A stretch of 5,991 nucleotides of DNA from Bryobacterales bacterium (GCA_003132905.1 PKZC01000277.1:5831-11821), one strand, 5' to 3'. Counted from the first letter of the stretch, positions 1 to 5,961 are shown. The notes: generated from the sequence alone by a model not told the origin. Made by a program: numbers and translations.

Positions 1-356
1 GGCGGCCCGTGCAGGCGCTCGGTGCCGGTGAGATCCATGTAGGCTTCGTCGACCGACGCCATGTCCACTTGCGGCGAGAAGCTTTTGAGGATTTCATAAA
101 TCTTGCCCGAGTATTCGCGATAGCGCGTTGGGTGTCCGTCCACGAAGATGGCTTGCGGGCAAAGGCGGGCTGCGGTGCGGAGTGGCATGGCGGAGTGAAC
201 GCCGAATTTTCGGGCGGCGTAGGAGGCGGCAGAGACCACACCGCGCTGGTTGGCTTGTCCACCGACGACCACGGGTTTGCCTTTGAGCGAAGGATCGAAG
301 AGTTCTTCGACGGAGACGAAGAAGGCGTCCATGTCTACGTGGAAGTAGGTCTTCAT
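1..356 (-). CDS. dinB: DNA polymerase IV (Y-family, DinB), N-terminal part only
   Basis: This is an error-prone translesion polymerase of the Y family, which in bacteria extends past lesions and stalled replication forks. The first 118 codons are present; the gene runs off the left edge, so the rest of the palm, the thumb and the little-finger domain are not visible. The start [14 protein letters not shown] carries the metal-binding D8 and the steric-gate aromatic F13. The second catalytic pair, D103-E104, lies in [10 protein letters not shown]. These numbers match E. coli DinB exactly (from memory). RRG-like '[22 protein letters not shown]' blocks also fit the family. The ATG at 354-356 gives the usual short N-terminus before the first aspartate. 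No good Shine-Dalgarno precedes it. It lies 89 bp downstream of prmC in the same direction, separated by an inverted repeat, so co-transcription is uncertain. No LexA-type operator was recognised. Confidence 0.96.
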   Translation of the reverse strand, partial: MKTYFHVDMDAFFVSVEELFDPSLKGKPVVVGGQANQRGVVSAASYAARKFGVHSAMPLRTAARLCPQAIFVDGHPTRYREYSGKIYEILKSFSPQVDMASVDEAYMDLTGTERLHGP

Positions 357-372
357 CAGGGCCAGTCCATCT

Positions 373-446
373 GCCACAGATAAACGCAGATGAACGCCGA
401 TAGCTCAATTGCTTCTAATCCGTGTTCATTTGTGTTCATCTGCGGC
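373..446. repeat. Imperfect inverted repeat with 10-bp internal periodicity
   Basis: The arms are 373-401 and 418-446, each 29 bp, and pair at 23 of 29 positions across a 16-bp spacer. Each arm is built from two copies of a 10-bp unit plus a short tail: on the plus strand the left arm reads CAGATAAACG, CAGATGAACG, CCGAT; on the minus strand the right arm reads CAGATGAACA, CAAATGAACA, CGGAT. From memory this resembles a widespread dispersed repeat in environmental bacterial genomes (CCACAGATNAACACGGAT-like), but copy number cannot be judged from one window. The right arm runs up to and into the prmC stop codon (446-448). It fills nearly all of the prmC-dinB gap and could fold as a long RNA hairpin. 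There is no T-tract, so it is not a classical terminator. Confidence 0.75.
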
Positions 447-1276
447 TAACCAGACATTCTGGCTCCCAGTACGCGCGGAAAACCGGCTAAATCGGGGATA
501 ACATCGAGGTCGCTCCAACCCTGTTCCAGCATCGCGCGCACCGGGTCTAACGAATTGTAGCCGAGTTCGAGGAGCAGCCAGCCGTGGGGACGCAGCACTC
601 GCGCGGCGGCGGCGATTAGCTTTTCGTAAATTTCAAGACCTGTGGGGCCGGCGAAGAGGGCGACGTGCGGTTCATAATCGCGAACCTCGCGTTGCAGGTT
701 GGGTTGATCGGTCTGCGGGACATAGGGCGGATTTGAGACTAGTACGTTGATACTGTGATCGCGGATCGCATCGAAAAGATCGCAGGCGAGAAAACCGACA
801 AGGGCCGAGAGGCGCTGAGCGTTGTCGCGGGCGACGTTCAAAGCCGCAGTCGAAATATCAGTTGCAAAAACATGCGCGGCGGTTTCGAGCGCCAGCGTGA
901 TCGCGATTGCGCCGGAACCAGTGCCCACATCCACCACGACATCGCGAGGATGAATGCGTGCGATGGCAGCTTCGACCAAATGCTCGGTCTCCGGGCGCGG
1001 GATCAAAACATCGGGCGTCACGCGAAAATCGCGGCCGTAAAACTCCTGATGCCCCGTGATGTACTGGGTGGGCTTGCCCTTCATCCGCTCGTGCAGATAG
1101 CGGCCGTAATGAATCCATGCGATCTCGCTCAGTTCTTCCTCGGGATGCGCGTAAAGATAGCTGCGCTCGCGCTGCAATGCGTGGGTGAGAAGAACTTCGG
1201 CAGTGAGCCGCGACGCCGCAATGGCCTCGTCTTCCAAGAGCTTTGTGCCTTGGAGAAGCGCTGTCAGGATGGTCAT
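446..1276 (-). CDS. prmC: Peptide chain release factor N5-glutamine methyltransferase
   Basis: PrmC (HemK) uses S-adenosylmethionine to methylate the glutamine of the GGQ motif in release factors RF1 and RF2, which speeds peptide release on the ribosome. At 276 residues it is full length (E. coli about 277). The N-terminal helical domain that grips the release factor covers roughly residues 1-75, followed by GHQEFYGRDF and IPRPETE (92-98). The Rossmann SAM-binding motif is DVGTGSGAI (116-124), with an acidic ribose-contact residue at D140 in FATDIS. The catalytic NPPY is at 182-185, within VSNPPYVPQ. The C-terminus PDLAGFPRVLGAR is typical. The ATG at 1274-1276 lies 16 bp after the prfA stop and has no obvious Shine-Dalgarno, so translational coupling to prfA is likely. 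The substrate gene prfA is directly upstream. The stop codon falls in the edge of the adjacent repeat. Confidence 0.97.
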   Translation of the reverse strand: MTILTALLQGTKLLEDEAIAASRLTAEVLLTHALQRERSYLYAHPEEELSEIAWIHYGRYLHERMKGKPTQYITGHQEFYGRDFRVTPDVLIPRPETEHLVEAAIARIHPRDVVVDVGTGSGAIAITLALETAAHVFATDISTAALNVARDNAQRLSALVGFLACDLFDAIRDHSINVLVSNPPYVPQTDQPNLQREVRDYEPHVALFAGPTGLEIYEKLIAAAARVLRPHGWLLLELGYNSLDPVRAMLEQGWSDLDVIPDLAGFPRVLGARMSG

Positions 1277-1292
1277 CGACCGGGTGAAAGAG

Positions 1293-2351
1293 CTAGGCCG
1301 CTTCGCCCTGCTGATAATTGGTCAACGCGGAGACCAGCGGATCCAGGCGGCCCTCCATGACCAGGTCGAGTTGGTGCAGGGTGAGCCCGATGCGATGGTC
1401 GGTCACGCGGTTCTGCGGGAAGTTGTAGGTACGGATCTTTTCGCTGCGATCCCCCGACCCCACCATGCTACGCCGCTCGGCGCCGATCTGCTCGCGCTGC
1501 TTCTCCAACTCCAATTCGTAGAGTCGCGAGCGCAACACACGCTCGGCCTTGGCACGATTCTTGATCTGCGATTTCTCATCCTGGCAGGACACGATCAATC
1601 CGGTAGGCAAGTGCGTGAGGCGAACAGCTGAGTACGTCGTGTTGACGGACTGGCCGCCGGGTCCCGAGGAACAGAACGTGTCGATGCGGATGTCCTTGGC
1701 TTCGAGCTTGATTTCCACCTCGTCGGCTTCCGGCATCACGGCGACGGTGATGGCCGACGTATGCACACGGCCTTGCTGCTCGGTGGCCGGTACGCGCTGT
1801 ACACGATGCACGCCGCTTTCGTACTTCAGATGGCTGTAGACCTTGTTGCCGCTGATGAGCGCGATCACTTCTTTCAGGCCGCCGACAGCGGATTCGCTGG
1901 CCGACGTCACTTCCACGCGCCAGCGCTGCGATTCGGCATAGCGTGTGTACATGCGAAATACCTCGGCCGCGAACAGCGTGGCTTCATCGCCGCCGGTGCC
2001 GGCGCGGATTTCGAGCACAATGTTCTTATCGTCAAGCGGGTCTTTCGGAGTCAGCAGCACCTTCAACTCTTGCTCGATGCGGACCAACTCAGGTTCCATC
2101 CGCGCGATTTCATCAGTGGCCATTTGCCGCAGTTCCGGGTCGGGATCGTTGACCATGGAACGCGCCTCGTCGGAATTGCGCTTGGCTTGCTTATACTCGC
2201 GGTACTTAGCAACCGTGTCTTCGAGTTCGGACCGCTCCTTGGCGATTTTACGATAGCTTTCGCCATCGGAAATGACGGTGGGGTCCACCATCTGGCGATT
2301 CAGTTCTTCGAACCGGGCTTCGATTTGCTCGAGCTTTTGCGAAAATTGCAT
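1293..2351 (-). CDS. prfA: Peptide chain release factor 1 (RF1)
   Basis: RF1 recognises UAA and UAG stop codons in the ribosomal A site and triggers peptidyl-tRNA hydrolysis. The 352-residue length is normal. An N-terminal coiled-coil-rich domain (about 1-100) is followed by the [16 protein letters not shown] block (113-128). The stop-codon-reading tripeptide is PAT at 188-190 (PxT class, which marks RF1 rather than the SPF-type RF2). The peptidyl-hydrolysis motif GGQ is at 232-234 in [12 protein letters not shown], followed by [22 protein letters not shown]. The C-terminal part has [18 protein letters not shown]. The ATG at 2349-2351 is preceded by GGAG with a 6-base gap, which supports this start. 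It sits 27 bp after the DUF1385 gene and 16 bp before prmC, whose product modifies Q234, so the three probably share one transcript. Confidence 0.98.
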   Translation of the reverse strand: MQFSQKLEQIEARFEELNRQMVDPTVISDGESYRKIAKERSELEDTVAKYREYKQAKRNSDEARSMVNDPDPELRQMATDEIARMEPELVRIEQELKVLLTPKDPLDDKNIVLEIRAGTGGDEATLFAAEVFRMYTRYAESQRWRVEVTSASESAVGGLKEVIALISGNKVYSHLKYESGVHRVQRVPATEQQGRVHTSAITVAVMPEADEVEIKLEAKDIRIDTFCSSGPGGQSVNTTYSAVRLTHLPTGLIVSCQDEKSQIKNRAKAERVLRSRLYELELEKQREQIGAERRSMVGSGDRSEKIRTYNFPQNRVTDHRIGLTLHQLDLVMEGRLDPLVSALTNYQQGEAA

Positions 2352-2357
2352 GACGGA

Positions 2358-2361
2358 CTCC
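2358..2361 (-). promoter_or_regulatory. Shine-Dalgarno site of prfA
   Basis: GGAG on the minus strand lies 6 bases before the prfA ATG. It is the better-placed of the two ribosome-binding sites seen in this operon and supports independent initiation on prfA after the upstream gene ends. Confidence 0.7.
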
Positions 2362-2370
2362 GGCGTAATC

Positions 2371-2388
2371 GATCGCGCTTACGCGATC
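2371..2388 (-). promoter_or_regulatory. Perfect hairpin around the DUF1385-gene stop codon
   Basis: GATCGCG and CGCGATC form a perfect 7-bp stem with a 4-base loop, TAAG on the mRNA strand, that contains the stop codon of the DUF1385 gene. There is no following T-run, so it is not an intrinsic terminator. It lies just upstream of the prfA ribosome-binding site and could affect re-initiation or mRNA decay; that role is inference, and a chance palindrome in GC-rich coding sequence remains possible. Confidence 0.4.
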
Positions 2389-3362
2389 ACCAACTCGCCG
2401 CCCTGCGCTTCTTCCAGCTGCATGGCGCCGTCGAGCGCGTGGATGGCGACGCTGGCTTGTTCATCGGACGGCGGCTGCGTGGTCACGCGTTGCAGCCACA
2501 AGCCGGGCGCGGTGAGCGTGGCCATTAAGCCTTGTTGATGCCGGGCGGCGTAGCGGATCAGTTCATAGCTGACGCCGACGATCAGCGGGAGCAGCACAAT
2601 ACGCGCGATTAGTTTGGCGGCGAATCCATCGAAGGGCACCAGCGGGTAGACCAAAATCGCCAGCACCATCACCAGCAGCAGAAAACTGGTGCCGCAGCGC
2701 GGATGGAACGTGACGAACTTCTGCGCGTTTTCCACAGTCACCGGCTGGCCCGATTCAAAATTGAAAACGACTTTGTGCTCCGCGCCATGATATTGGAACA
2801 TCCGGCGGATGTCCTTCATGCGCGAAATGATGAAGAGGAAGCCGAGGAACAATGCCAGGCGGATCACGCCGTCCATCATGTTTACCGCGAATCGGCCGTG
2901 CAGCGATGGGACCGCCTTGCCGAGCTGCGTCGCCAAAAACAGCGGCACAAACTTGTACATGAACAGGAAAAACAGCAGCGAAAACGCGAGCGGCGCGGCC
3001 ATCATCCAGCCATTTAGCTCGGGTGCCTTCTCGCCACTTTTCGCCGCTTCTTCGCCTAGCGCCACGTTGGCCGAGAATTGCAGCGCCTTCATTCCCAGGG
3101 TCATCGCATGGCCGAGCGTCCCGAGTCCTCGCAGGATGGGCAGCTTGAAAATAGGATACTTCTCGGAAATGCGCGGCAGCGGGCTCTGCTCGGTGACGAT
3201 TTCGCCGTTCGGCTTGCGCACCGCGACGCAGTAGCTGTGGGGGGCGCGCATCATGACGCCTTCCATGACGGCCTGGCCGCCCACCAGCGTCTCTTCGCCG
3301 CTTTCGAGCACGGGCAGCATTTGAATGTGGGCGCTCAAGCGCAAAAAGCTTCGGATGGACAA
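2379..3362 (-). CDS. DUF1385 family integral membrane protein (YqhQ-like)
   Basis: This is a multi-pass membrane protein of the DUF1385 family, whose B. subtilis member is YqhQ; the biochemical role is not known to me. From the chosen start it has 327 residues. Family hallmarks in order are GGQAVMEGVMMR (28-39), HGAEHKVVF (192-200), FHPRCGTSF (219-227) and the C-terminal APGLWLQRVTTQPPSDEQ. Hydrophobic segments lie at about 121-144, 163-180, 225-242 and 247-267. The start is set at TTG (3360-3362) because AAAGGAG lies 8 bases before it. Alternatives are a TTG at 3401, which would place this strong Shine-Dalgarno inside the gene, and an ATG at 3320 with no Shine-Dalgarno. The family often neighbours prfA, prmC or rpmE, in line with the order seen here, and it probably leads this operon. 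Confidence 0.93.
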   Translation of the reverse strand: MSIRSFLRLSAHIQMLPVLESGEETLVGGQAVMEGVMMRAPHSYCVAVRKPNGEIVTEQSPLPRISEKYPIFKLPILRGLGTLGHAMTLGMKALQFSANVALGEEAAKSGEKAPELNGWMMAAPLAFSLLFFLFMYKFVPLFLATQLGKAVPSLHGRFAVNMMDGVIRLALFLGFLFIISRMKDIRRMFQYHGAEHKVVFNFESGQPVTVENAQKFVTFHPRCGTSFLLLVMVLAILVYPLVPFDGFAAKLIARIVLLPLIVGVSYELIRYAARHQQGLMATLTAPGLWLQRVTTQPPSDEQASVAIHALDGAMQLEEAQGGELVIA

Positions 3363-3370
3363 GAGGGAAA

Positions 3371-3377
3371 CTCCTTT
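3371..3377 (-). promoter_or_regulatory. Strong Shine-Dalgarno deciding a TTG start
   Basis: AAAGGAG on the minus strand, 8 bases upstream of TTG at 3360-3362, is the best ribosome-binding site in the window. It decides the start of the DUF1385 gene in favour of this TTG over the TTG at 3401 and the ATG at 3320. Confidence 0.65.
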
Positions 3378-3380
3378 GTC

Positions 3381-3386
3381 ATTATA
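3381..3386 (-). promoter_or_regulatory. Consensus TATAAT, possible -10 box for the yqhQ-prfA-prmC operon
   Basis: A perfect TATAAT sits in the 74-bp divergent gap. Its weak points are the lack of a TTGACA-like -35 at 16-18 bp and its closeness to the Shine-Dalgarno: a start site 6-8 bases downstream would fall within AAAGGAG. It may therefore be a chance match, or the main promoter lies elsewhere. Confidence 0.3.
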
Positions 3387-3424
3387 TCGCGAACGCGGCA
3401 AGGGGGTTTCATCGCAGGAACGGC

Positions 3425-3430
3425 TACAAT
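3425..3430 (+). promoter_or_regulatory. Candidate -10 box TACAAT for a leaderless transcript
   Basis: TACAAT ends 6 bases before the ATG at 3437, so RNA synthesis would begin at or next to the A of the start codon. There is no Shine-Dalgarno before this ATG, as expected for a leaderless mRNA. No convincing -35 was seen. The larE start has the same layout and near-identical bases. Confidence 0.5.
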
Positions 3431-3436
3431 GGCCTT

Positions 3437-3940
3437 ATGCAGGTATTGCTGGCGGGGGGACACAAGTTCCTCTTGCTTGAGCTGGATCCCGACTTCGTGG
3501 CGAACATCGCCAAGCAAGCGGGTTTCGAATATCGCATCGAAGAGAGCCAGCGATCCATGAACCTGCATCTTTCCGCCATCGATCGCCAAGCGCCGCTGCT
3601 TCTGTTCGACGCCGCCGATCCGGGAAATCTAGGCTGGTTCTCGCGCTGCCAGTTTTATGTGGACGGCAAGAGCGGGGCAGTGTTGCAAACCCCGATGTCG
3701 TTGGCAAATCAAAAGGATCGGGCGGGGCGCACGCTACCGGATTCGGTGCGCGTACAAATCGCCAAGGAACTTCCCGCTTCGTTTCGGATGCCGGGAAAAC
3801 AGCCGGTGACCGAGCAGATGGTCTACGCCGTCCTTTACAACTTGCTCAACGCCCTGCTGAACACAGGCGTCGGCGTGTGTGGCGGATCGATCGTGAAGCC
3901 GCTGGCGGGACGCACCGAAAGCATCGGGACCCGGAATTAA
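3437..3940 (+). CDS. Hypothetical protein, 167 residues, family not recognised
   Basis: I do not recognise this protein. It appears soluble: there is no signal peptide, no membrane segment and no repeat. The N-terminus (MQVLLAGGHKFLLLELDPDF) suggests a beta strand and turn. A hydrophobic strand, PLLLFDAAD (53-61), is followed by GNLGWFSRCQFYVDGKSG (63-80). A helix-like stretch with several leucines, TEQMVYAVLYNLLNALLNTGVG (125-146), leads into CGGSIVKPLAGR. Two cysteines are present, C71 and C148, with no metal-binding spacing. Codons are mostly G/C-ending like the neighbours, and the open frame fills the whole gap between two real genes, so it is very likely a real gene. It is divergent from the DUF1385 gene and convergent with larE, overlapping larE by 4 bases. 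A leaderless transcript from TACAAT is likely. Confidence 0.75.
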   Translation: MQVLLAGGHKFLLLELDPDFVANIAKQAGFEYRIEESQRSMNLHLSAIDRQAPLLLFDAADPGNLGWFSRCQFYVDGKSGAVLQTPMSLANQKDRAGRTLPDSVRVQIAKELPASFRMPGKQPVTEQMVYAVLYNLLNALLNTGVGVCGGSIVKPLAGRTESIGTRN

Positions 3941-4809
3941 TGCGGCTCGGCCACCTCGTCGGCCAAAACTGCATTTAAAGATCCCTGCCGGTAACCTTCC
4001 AAATCGATAGTCACGTAATGGAAGCCTAGCGGCTTGAAGATTTCGACGAATCTTTGGGCCATTTCTGGAGTCAGCGCGACCGCGAGTTCATCCTTCGCGA
4101 TTTCTATGCGGACCAGTTTGCCGTGGAACCGCACGCGGTATTGGCGGAAGCCCAGGGCGCGGAGAGCTTCTTCGCCGCGTTCGACAGTCTTGACGTTTTC
4201 TAGGGTCACAGGTGTTCCATAGGGGATGCGCGAGCTGAGGCAGGCTGCCGCGGGACGATCCCACGTGGATAAGCCTGTAAGGCGCGACAACTCGCGGATT
4301 TCTGCTTTGCTTAAGCCGGCGTCGACCAGCGGCGCTTCGGCTTGGTGCATTTTTGCGGCGTGCTGCCCGGGCCGGTAGTCGCCTAGATCATCCACATTTA
4401 CACCGTAGGCGATGTGCTCGATGCCGCGGTCGCGCGCCGTAACCTCCAGGCGCGTGAAGAGTTCGTCCTTGCAATGGAAACAGCGATTCGCGTCGTTTTT
4501 TATGTAGTCCGGATTGTCGAATTCAAGAGTCTCGATGTATTCATGCTGGAAGCCCACCTCGCGCGCGAAGGCCTCGGCGTCGATCTTGTGCGATTCGGGA
4601 ATGGAAGCGGAATCCGCTGTGATGGCGAGCGCGTTGTCGCCCAGCACTCGATACGCGGCCCAGGCCAGATACGCCGAATCGGCGCCGCCGGAATACGCTA
4701 TGATCACGCGGCCCATCGGCTTTAGAATCGAAAACAACCGGTCTTGCTTCGCCTTTAGGAGACCCAAGTCGAGCTTTGACGCGGCTGCCAGTTTGACCAG
4801 ACCCGCCAT
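3937..4809 (-). CDS. larE: ATP-dependent sulfur transferase LarE (nickel-pincer nucleotide biosynthesis)
   Basis: LarE adenylates the carboxyl groups of the pyridinium dicarboxylate intermediate made by LarB and adds sulfur, on the way to the nickel-pincer cofactor of lactate racemase and related enzymes. From the chosen start it has 290 residues (L. plantarum LarE about 276). The PP-loop ATP-binding motif is SGGADS (40-45). C190 in AAACLSSRIPYG lies at the position region of the sulfur-donor cysteine. NRCFHCK adds C110 and C113, a set I associate with Fe-S-type LarE. GDYRPG (143-148) and the C-terminal VRFHGKLVRIEI and GFHYVTIDLEGYRQGSLN are family blocks. The ATG at 4807-4809 is preferred over the in-frame ATG at 4917, since the 36 extra residues are unlike the family and a TATACT box sits 6 bases before 4809. 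No larA, larB or larC is present in the window. Confidence 0.93.
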   Translation of the reverse strand: MAGLVKLAAASKLDLGLLKAKQDRLFSILKPMGRVIIAYSGGADSAYLAWAAYRVLGDNALAITADSASIPESHKIDAEAFAREVGFQHEYIETLEFDNPDYIKNDANRCFHCKDELFTRLEVTARDRGIEHIAYGVNVDDLGDYRPGQHAAKMHQAEAPLVDAGLSKAEIRELSRLTGLSTWDRPAAACLSSRIPYGTPVTLENVKTVERGEEALRALGFRQYRVRFHGKLVRIEIAKDELAVALTPEMAQRFVEIFKPLGFHYVTIDLEGYRQGSLNAVLADEVAEPH

Positions 4810-4815
4810 AACCTC

Positions 4816-4821
4816 AGTATA
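4816..4821 (-). promoter_or_regulatory. Candidate -10 box TATACT for leaderless larE
   Basis: TATACT on the minus strand ends exactly 6 bases before the larE ATG at 4809, placing the transcript start at the start codon. The GAGG between box and ATG is too close to the ATG to work well as a ribosome-binding site. No good -35 was found at 16-18 bp. The match to the layout at 3425-3437 raises confidence. Confidence 0.5.
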
Positions 4822-4830
4822 GCCACCTCC

Positions 4831-4874
4831 GCTTGTGAGACTCTTCTCCAAAACAATTGTTGCGGCTTGTGAGA
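4831..4874. promoter_or_regulatory. Palindrome flanked by exact direct repeats in the larE/CYTH divergent region
   Basis: GCTTGTGAGA occurs at 4831-4840 and again at 4865-4874, 34 bp apart and so roughly on the same DNA face. Between them, at 4852-4861, is the perfect 10-bp palindrome AACAATTGTT, AT-rich in GC-rich surroundings. The arrangement lies upstream of the larE -10 candidate and between two divergent genes, as expected for an operator. No regulator is encoded nearby and no known binding-site family was recognised. Confidence 0.35.
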
Positions 4875-4931
4875 GCGGCCCCGCTTCTGCTTTCATAGAA
4901 GGCTGGGCACCCATCACATGAGTTCAAAGCA

Positions 4932-5528
4932 GTGACCTTCGAAATCGAAATCAAACTCCGTCTGCCTGGAAACCTGGGTAAAATCCGGCGCGCCCTGCGC
5001 GATGAGGGCTTCCGTGTGTCCAAGAGCCGGCTACACGAGTACAACGTGCTTTTGGATACCTCCAGCCGCGCCCTACGCAGCCATGGCAAGCTGATTCGCG
5101 TGCGCCGCGTGGGCACGCACTCGCTGCTTACTTACAAAGGTCCCTCCGAGCAAGGACGCTATAAGAAGCGCCACGAGATCGAAGTCGTCTTGCCGGACGC
5201 CTTCAAGGTGGAGCAGATCTTCGATCAGATCGGCTACCATCCCATCTTTCGCTACGAGAAGTTTCGTACCGAATATGCCAAGGCTCCCGGCACCGGCAAG
5301 GTGCTGTTGGATGAAACGCCGATTGGAAATTATCTGGAGATTGAAGGCAGCCCTCGCTGGATCGACAACACCGCCCGGCTGCTCGGCTTTTCGACTGCGG
5401 ACTACATTACCCGCAGCTACGGTTATCTTTACCTGGCTTACTGCCGCGAGCGCAGGATGGCTCCCAGCGACATGCTGTTTTCGGCAAAAGAAATGAAGCA
5501 GCTCCGCAAGAACAAGGCCAATGCCTGA
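4932..5528 (+). CDS. CYTH domain protein, CyaB-type (class IV adenylate cyclase / triphosphate-binding family)
   Basis: CYTH proteins bind triphosphorylated substrates inside a tunnel-shaped beta barrel; members include class IV adenylate cyclases, thiamine triphosphatases and tripolyphosphatases. The sequence alone does not fix which reaction this one performs. The 198 residues hold the full set of charged tunnel positions: ExExK at 4-8 (E4, E6, K8), R56 and R58 in KLIRVRR, K69 in TYKG, E82 and E84 in RHEIEV, R107 in FRYEK, D127 in LLDETP, and E136 and E138 in LEIEG. The segment HEYNVLLDT (35-43) is like CyaB relatives. Start: GTG at 4932, since the signature begins at residue 4 and an in-frame stop lies at 4896-4898 with no other start between. 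No clear Shine-Dalgarno. It overlaps the next gene by 8 bases. Confidence 0.9.
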   Translation: MTFEIEIKLRLPGNLGKIRRALRDEGFRVSKSRLHEYNVLLDTSSRALRSHGKLIRVRRVGTHSLLTYKGPSEQGRYKKRHEIEVVLPDAFKVEQIFDQIGYHPIFRYEKFRTEYAKAPGTGKVLLDETPIGNYLEIEGSPRWIDNTARLLGFSTADYITRSYGYLYLAYCRERRMAPSDMLFSAKEMKQLRKNKANA

Positions 5529-5961
5529 GGCTCGCTCGTATGAGACCCGGTTTCGCGTACGCTACGCCGAGACCGATCAGATGGGCGTGGTCTACTACGC
5601 GAACTATCTCATCTGGATGGAGATCGGGCGGTCGGAATATTGCCGTGCGACAGGTGCCCGGTACAAGGATATGGAAGGTAGCGACGGCATCCTTCTGGCG
5701 GTGGTGGACGCCCATTGCCGTTACATGCATCCGGCTCGCTACGATGAAGAGATCGCGGTGAAAACGTGGATCGCGCGCGCGAACCGGCGGATGATTGAGT
5801 TTCACTATCACATTCGAGTCGCGGAAACTTCTCAAGCGCTGGCGGAAGGCGAAACCAAACACATTTTCCTGGGCCCCGAAATGCGGCCCGTGAAGCTCCC
5901 AGAAAAATACTACGGATGTTTCGGCGTAGGGCAAGCATCCGATTTATCGGAAGCGCACTGA
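5521..5961 (+). CDS. Acyl-CoA thioesterase, hot-dog fold, YbgC/4HBT family
   Basis: This is a single-domain hot-dog protein of the 4-hydroxybenzoyl-CoA thioesterase/YbgC group, which hydrolyses acyl-CoA thioesters in the cytoplasm; substrate chain length cannot be told from sequence. Its 146 residues match the family size. The active-site signature RYAETDQMGVVYYANYLIWME (14-34) contains the catalytic aspartate D19, followed by G22 and the tyrosine-rich helix start Y25-Y26-Y29. Family strands follow in VVDAHCRYMHPARYDEEIAVKTWI (61-84) and in IEFHYHIRV, LAEGETKHIFLG. The ATG at 5521 overlaps the upstream stop in ATGCCTGA, so translation is probably coupled to the CYTH gene. YbgC in Proteobacteria sits with tol-pal genes, but none are seen here. 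Confidence 0.93.
   Translation: MPEARSYETRFRVRYAETDQMGVVYYANYLIWMEIGRSEYCRATGARYKDMEGSDGILLAVVDAHCRYMHPARYDEEIAVKTWIARANRRMIEFHYHIRVAETSQALAEGETKHIFLGPEMRPVKLPEKYYGCFGVGQASDLSEAH

Noticed and set aside
94..408. 104-residue arginine-rich minus-strand frame overlapping the repeat and dinB
   Set aside because: The sense frame beside it encodes DinB with all catalytic residues; the Arg-rich composition is typical of an out-of-frame reading.
755..1360. 201-residue plus-strand open frame antisense to prmC
   Set aside because: It is opposite a clear prmC, with no recognisable domain.
1761..2528. 255-residue plus-strand open frame antisense to prfA and the DUF1385 gene
   Set aside because: It lies opposite two well-supported conserved genes and shows no family motif; long antisense frames are common in GC-rich DNA.
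3335..3383. 15-codon minus-strand reading frame (MTKEFPSCPSEAFCA) overlapping the DUF1385 start, considered as a leader peptide
   Set aside because: No regulatory codon run or attenuator structure, and it lies mainly inside the coding region in another frame.
3363..3401. Longer DUF1385 protein starting at TTG 3401
   Set aside because: It would put the window's best Shine-Dalgarno (3371-3377) and the TATAAT inside the gene; the TTG at 3362 has ideal spacing.
4810..4917. In-frame 36-residue N-terminal extension of larE starting at ATG 4917
   Set aside because: The added residues are unlike the LarE family, would make the protein longer than usual, lack a Shine-Dalgarno, and cover the promoter-like and repeat elements of the divergent region.
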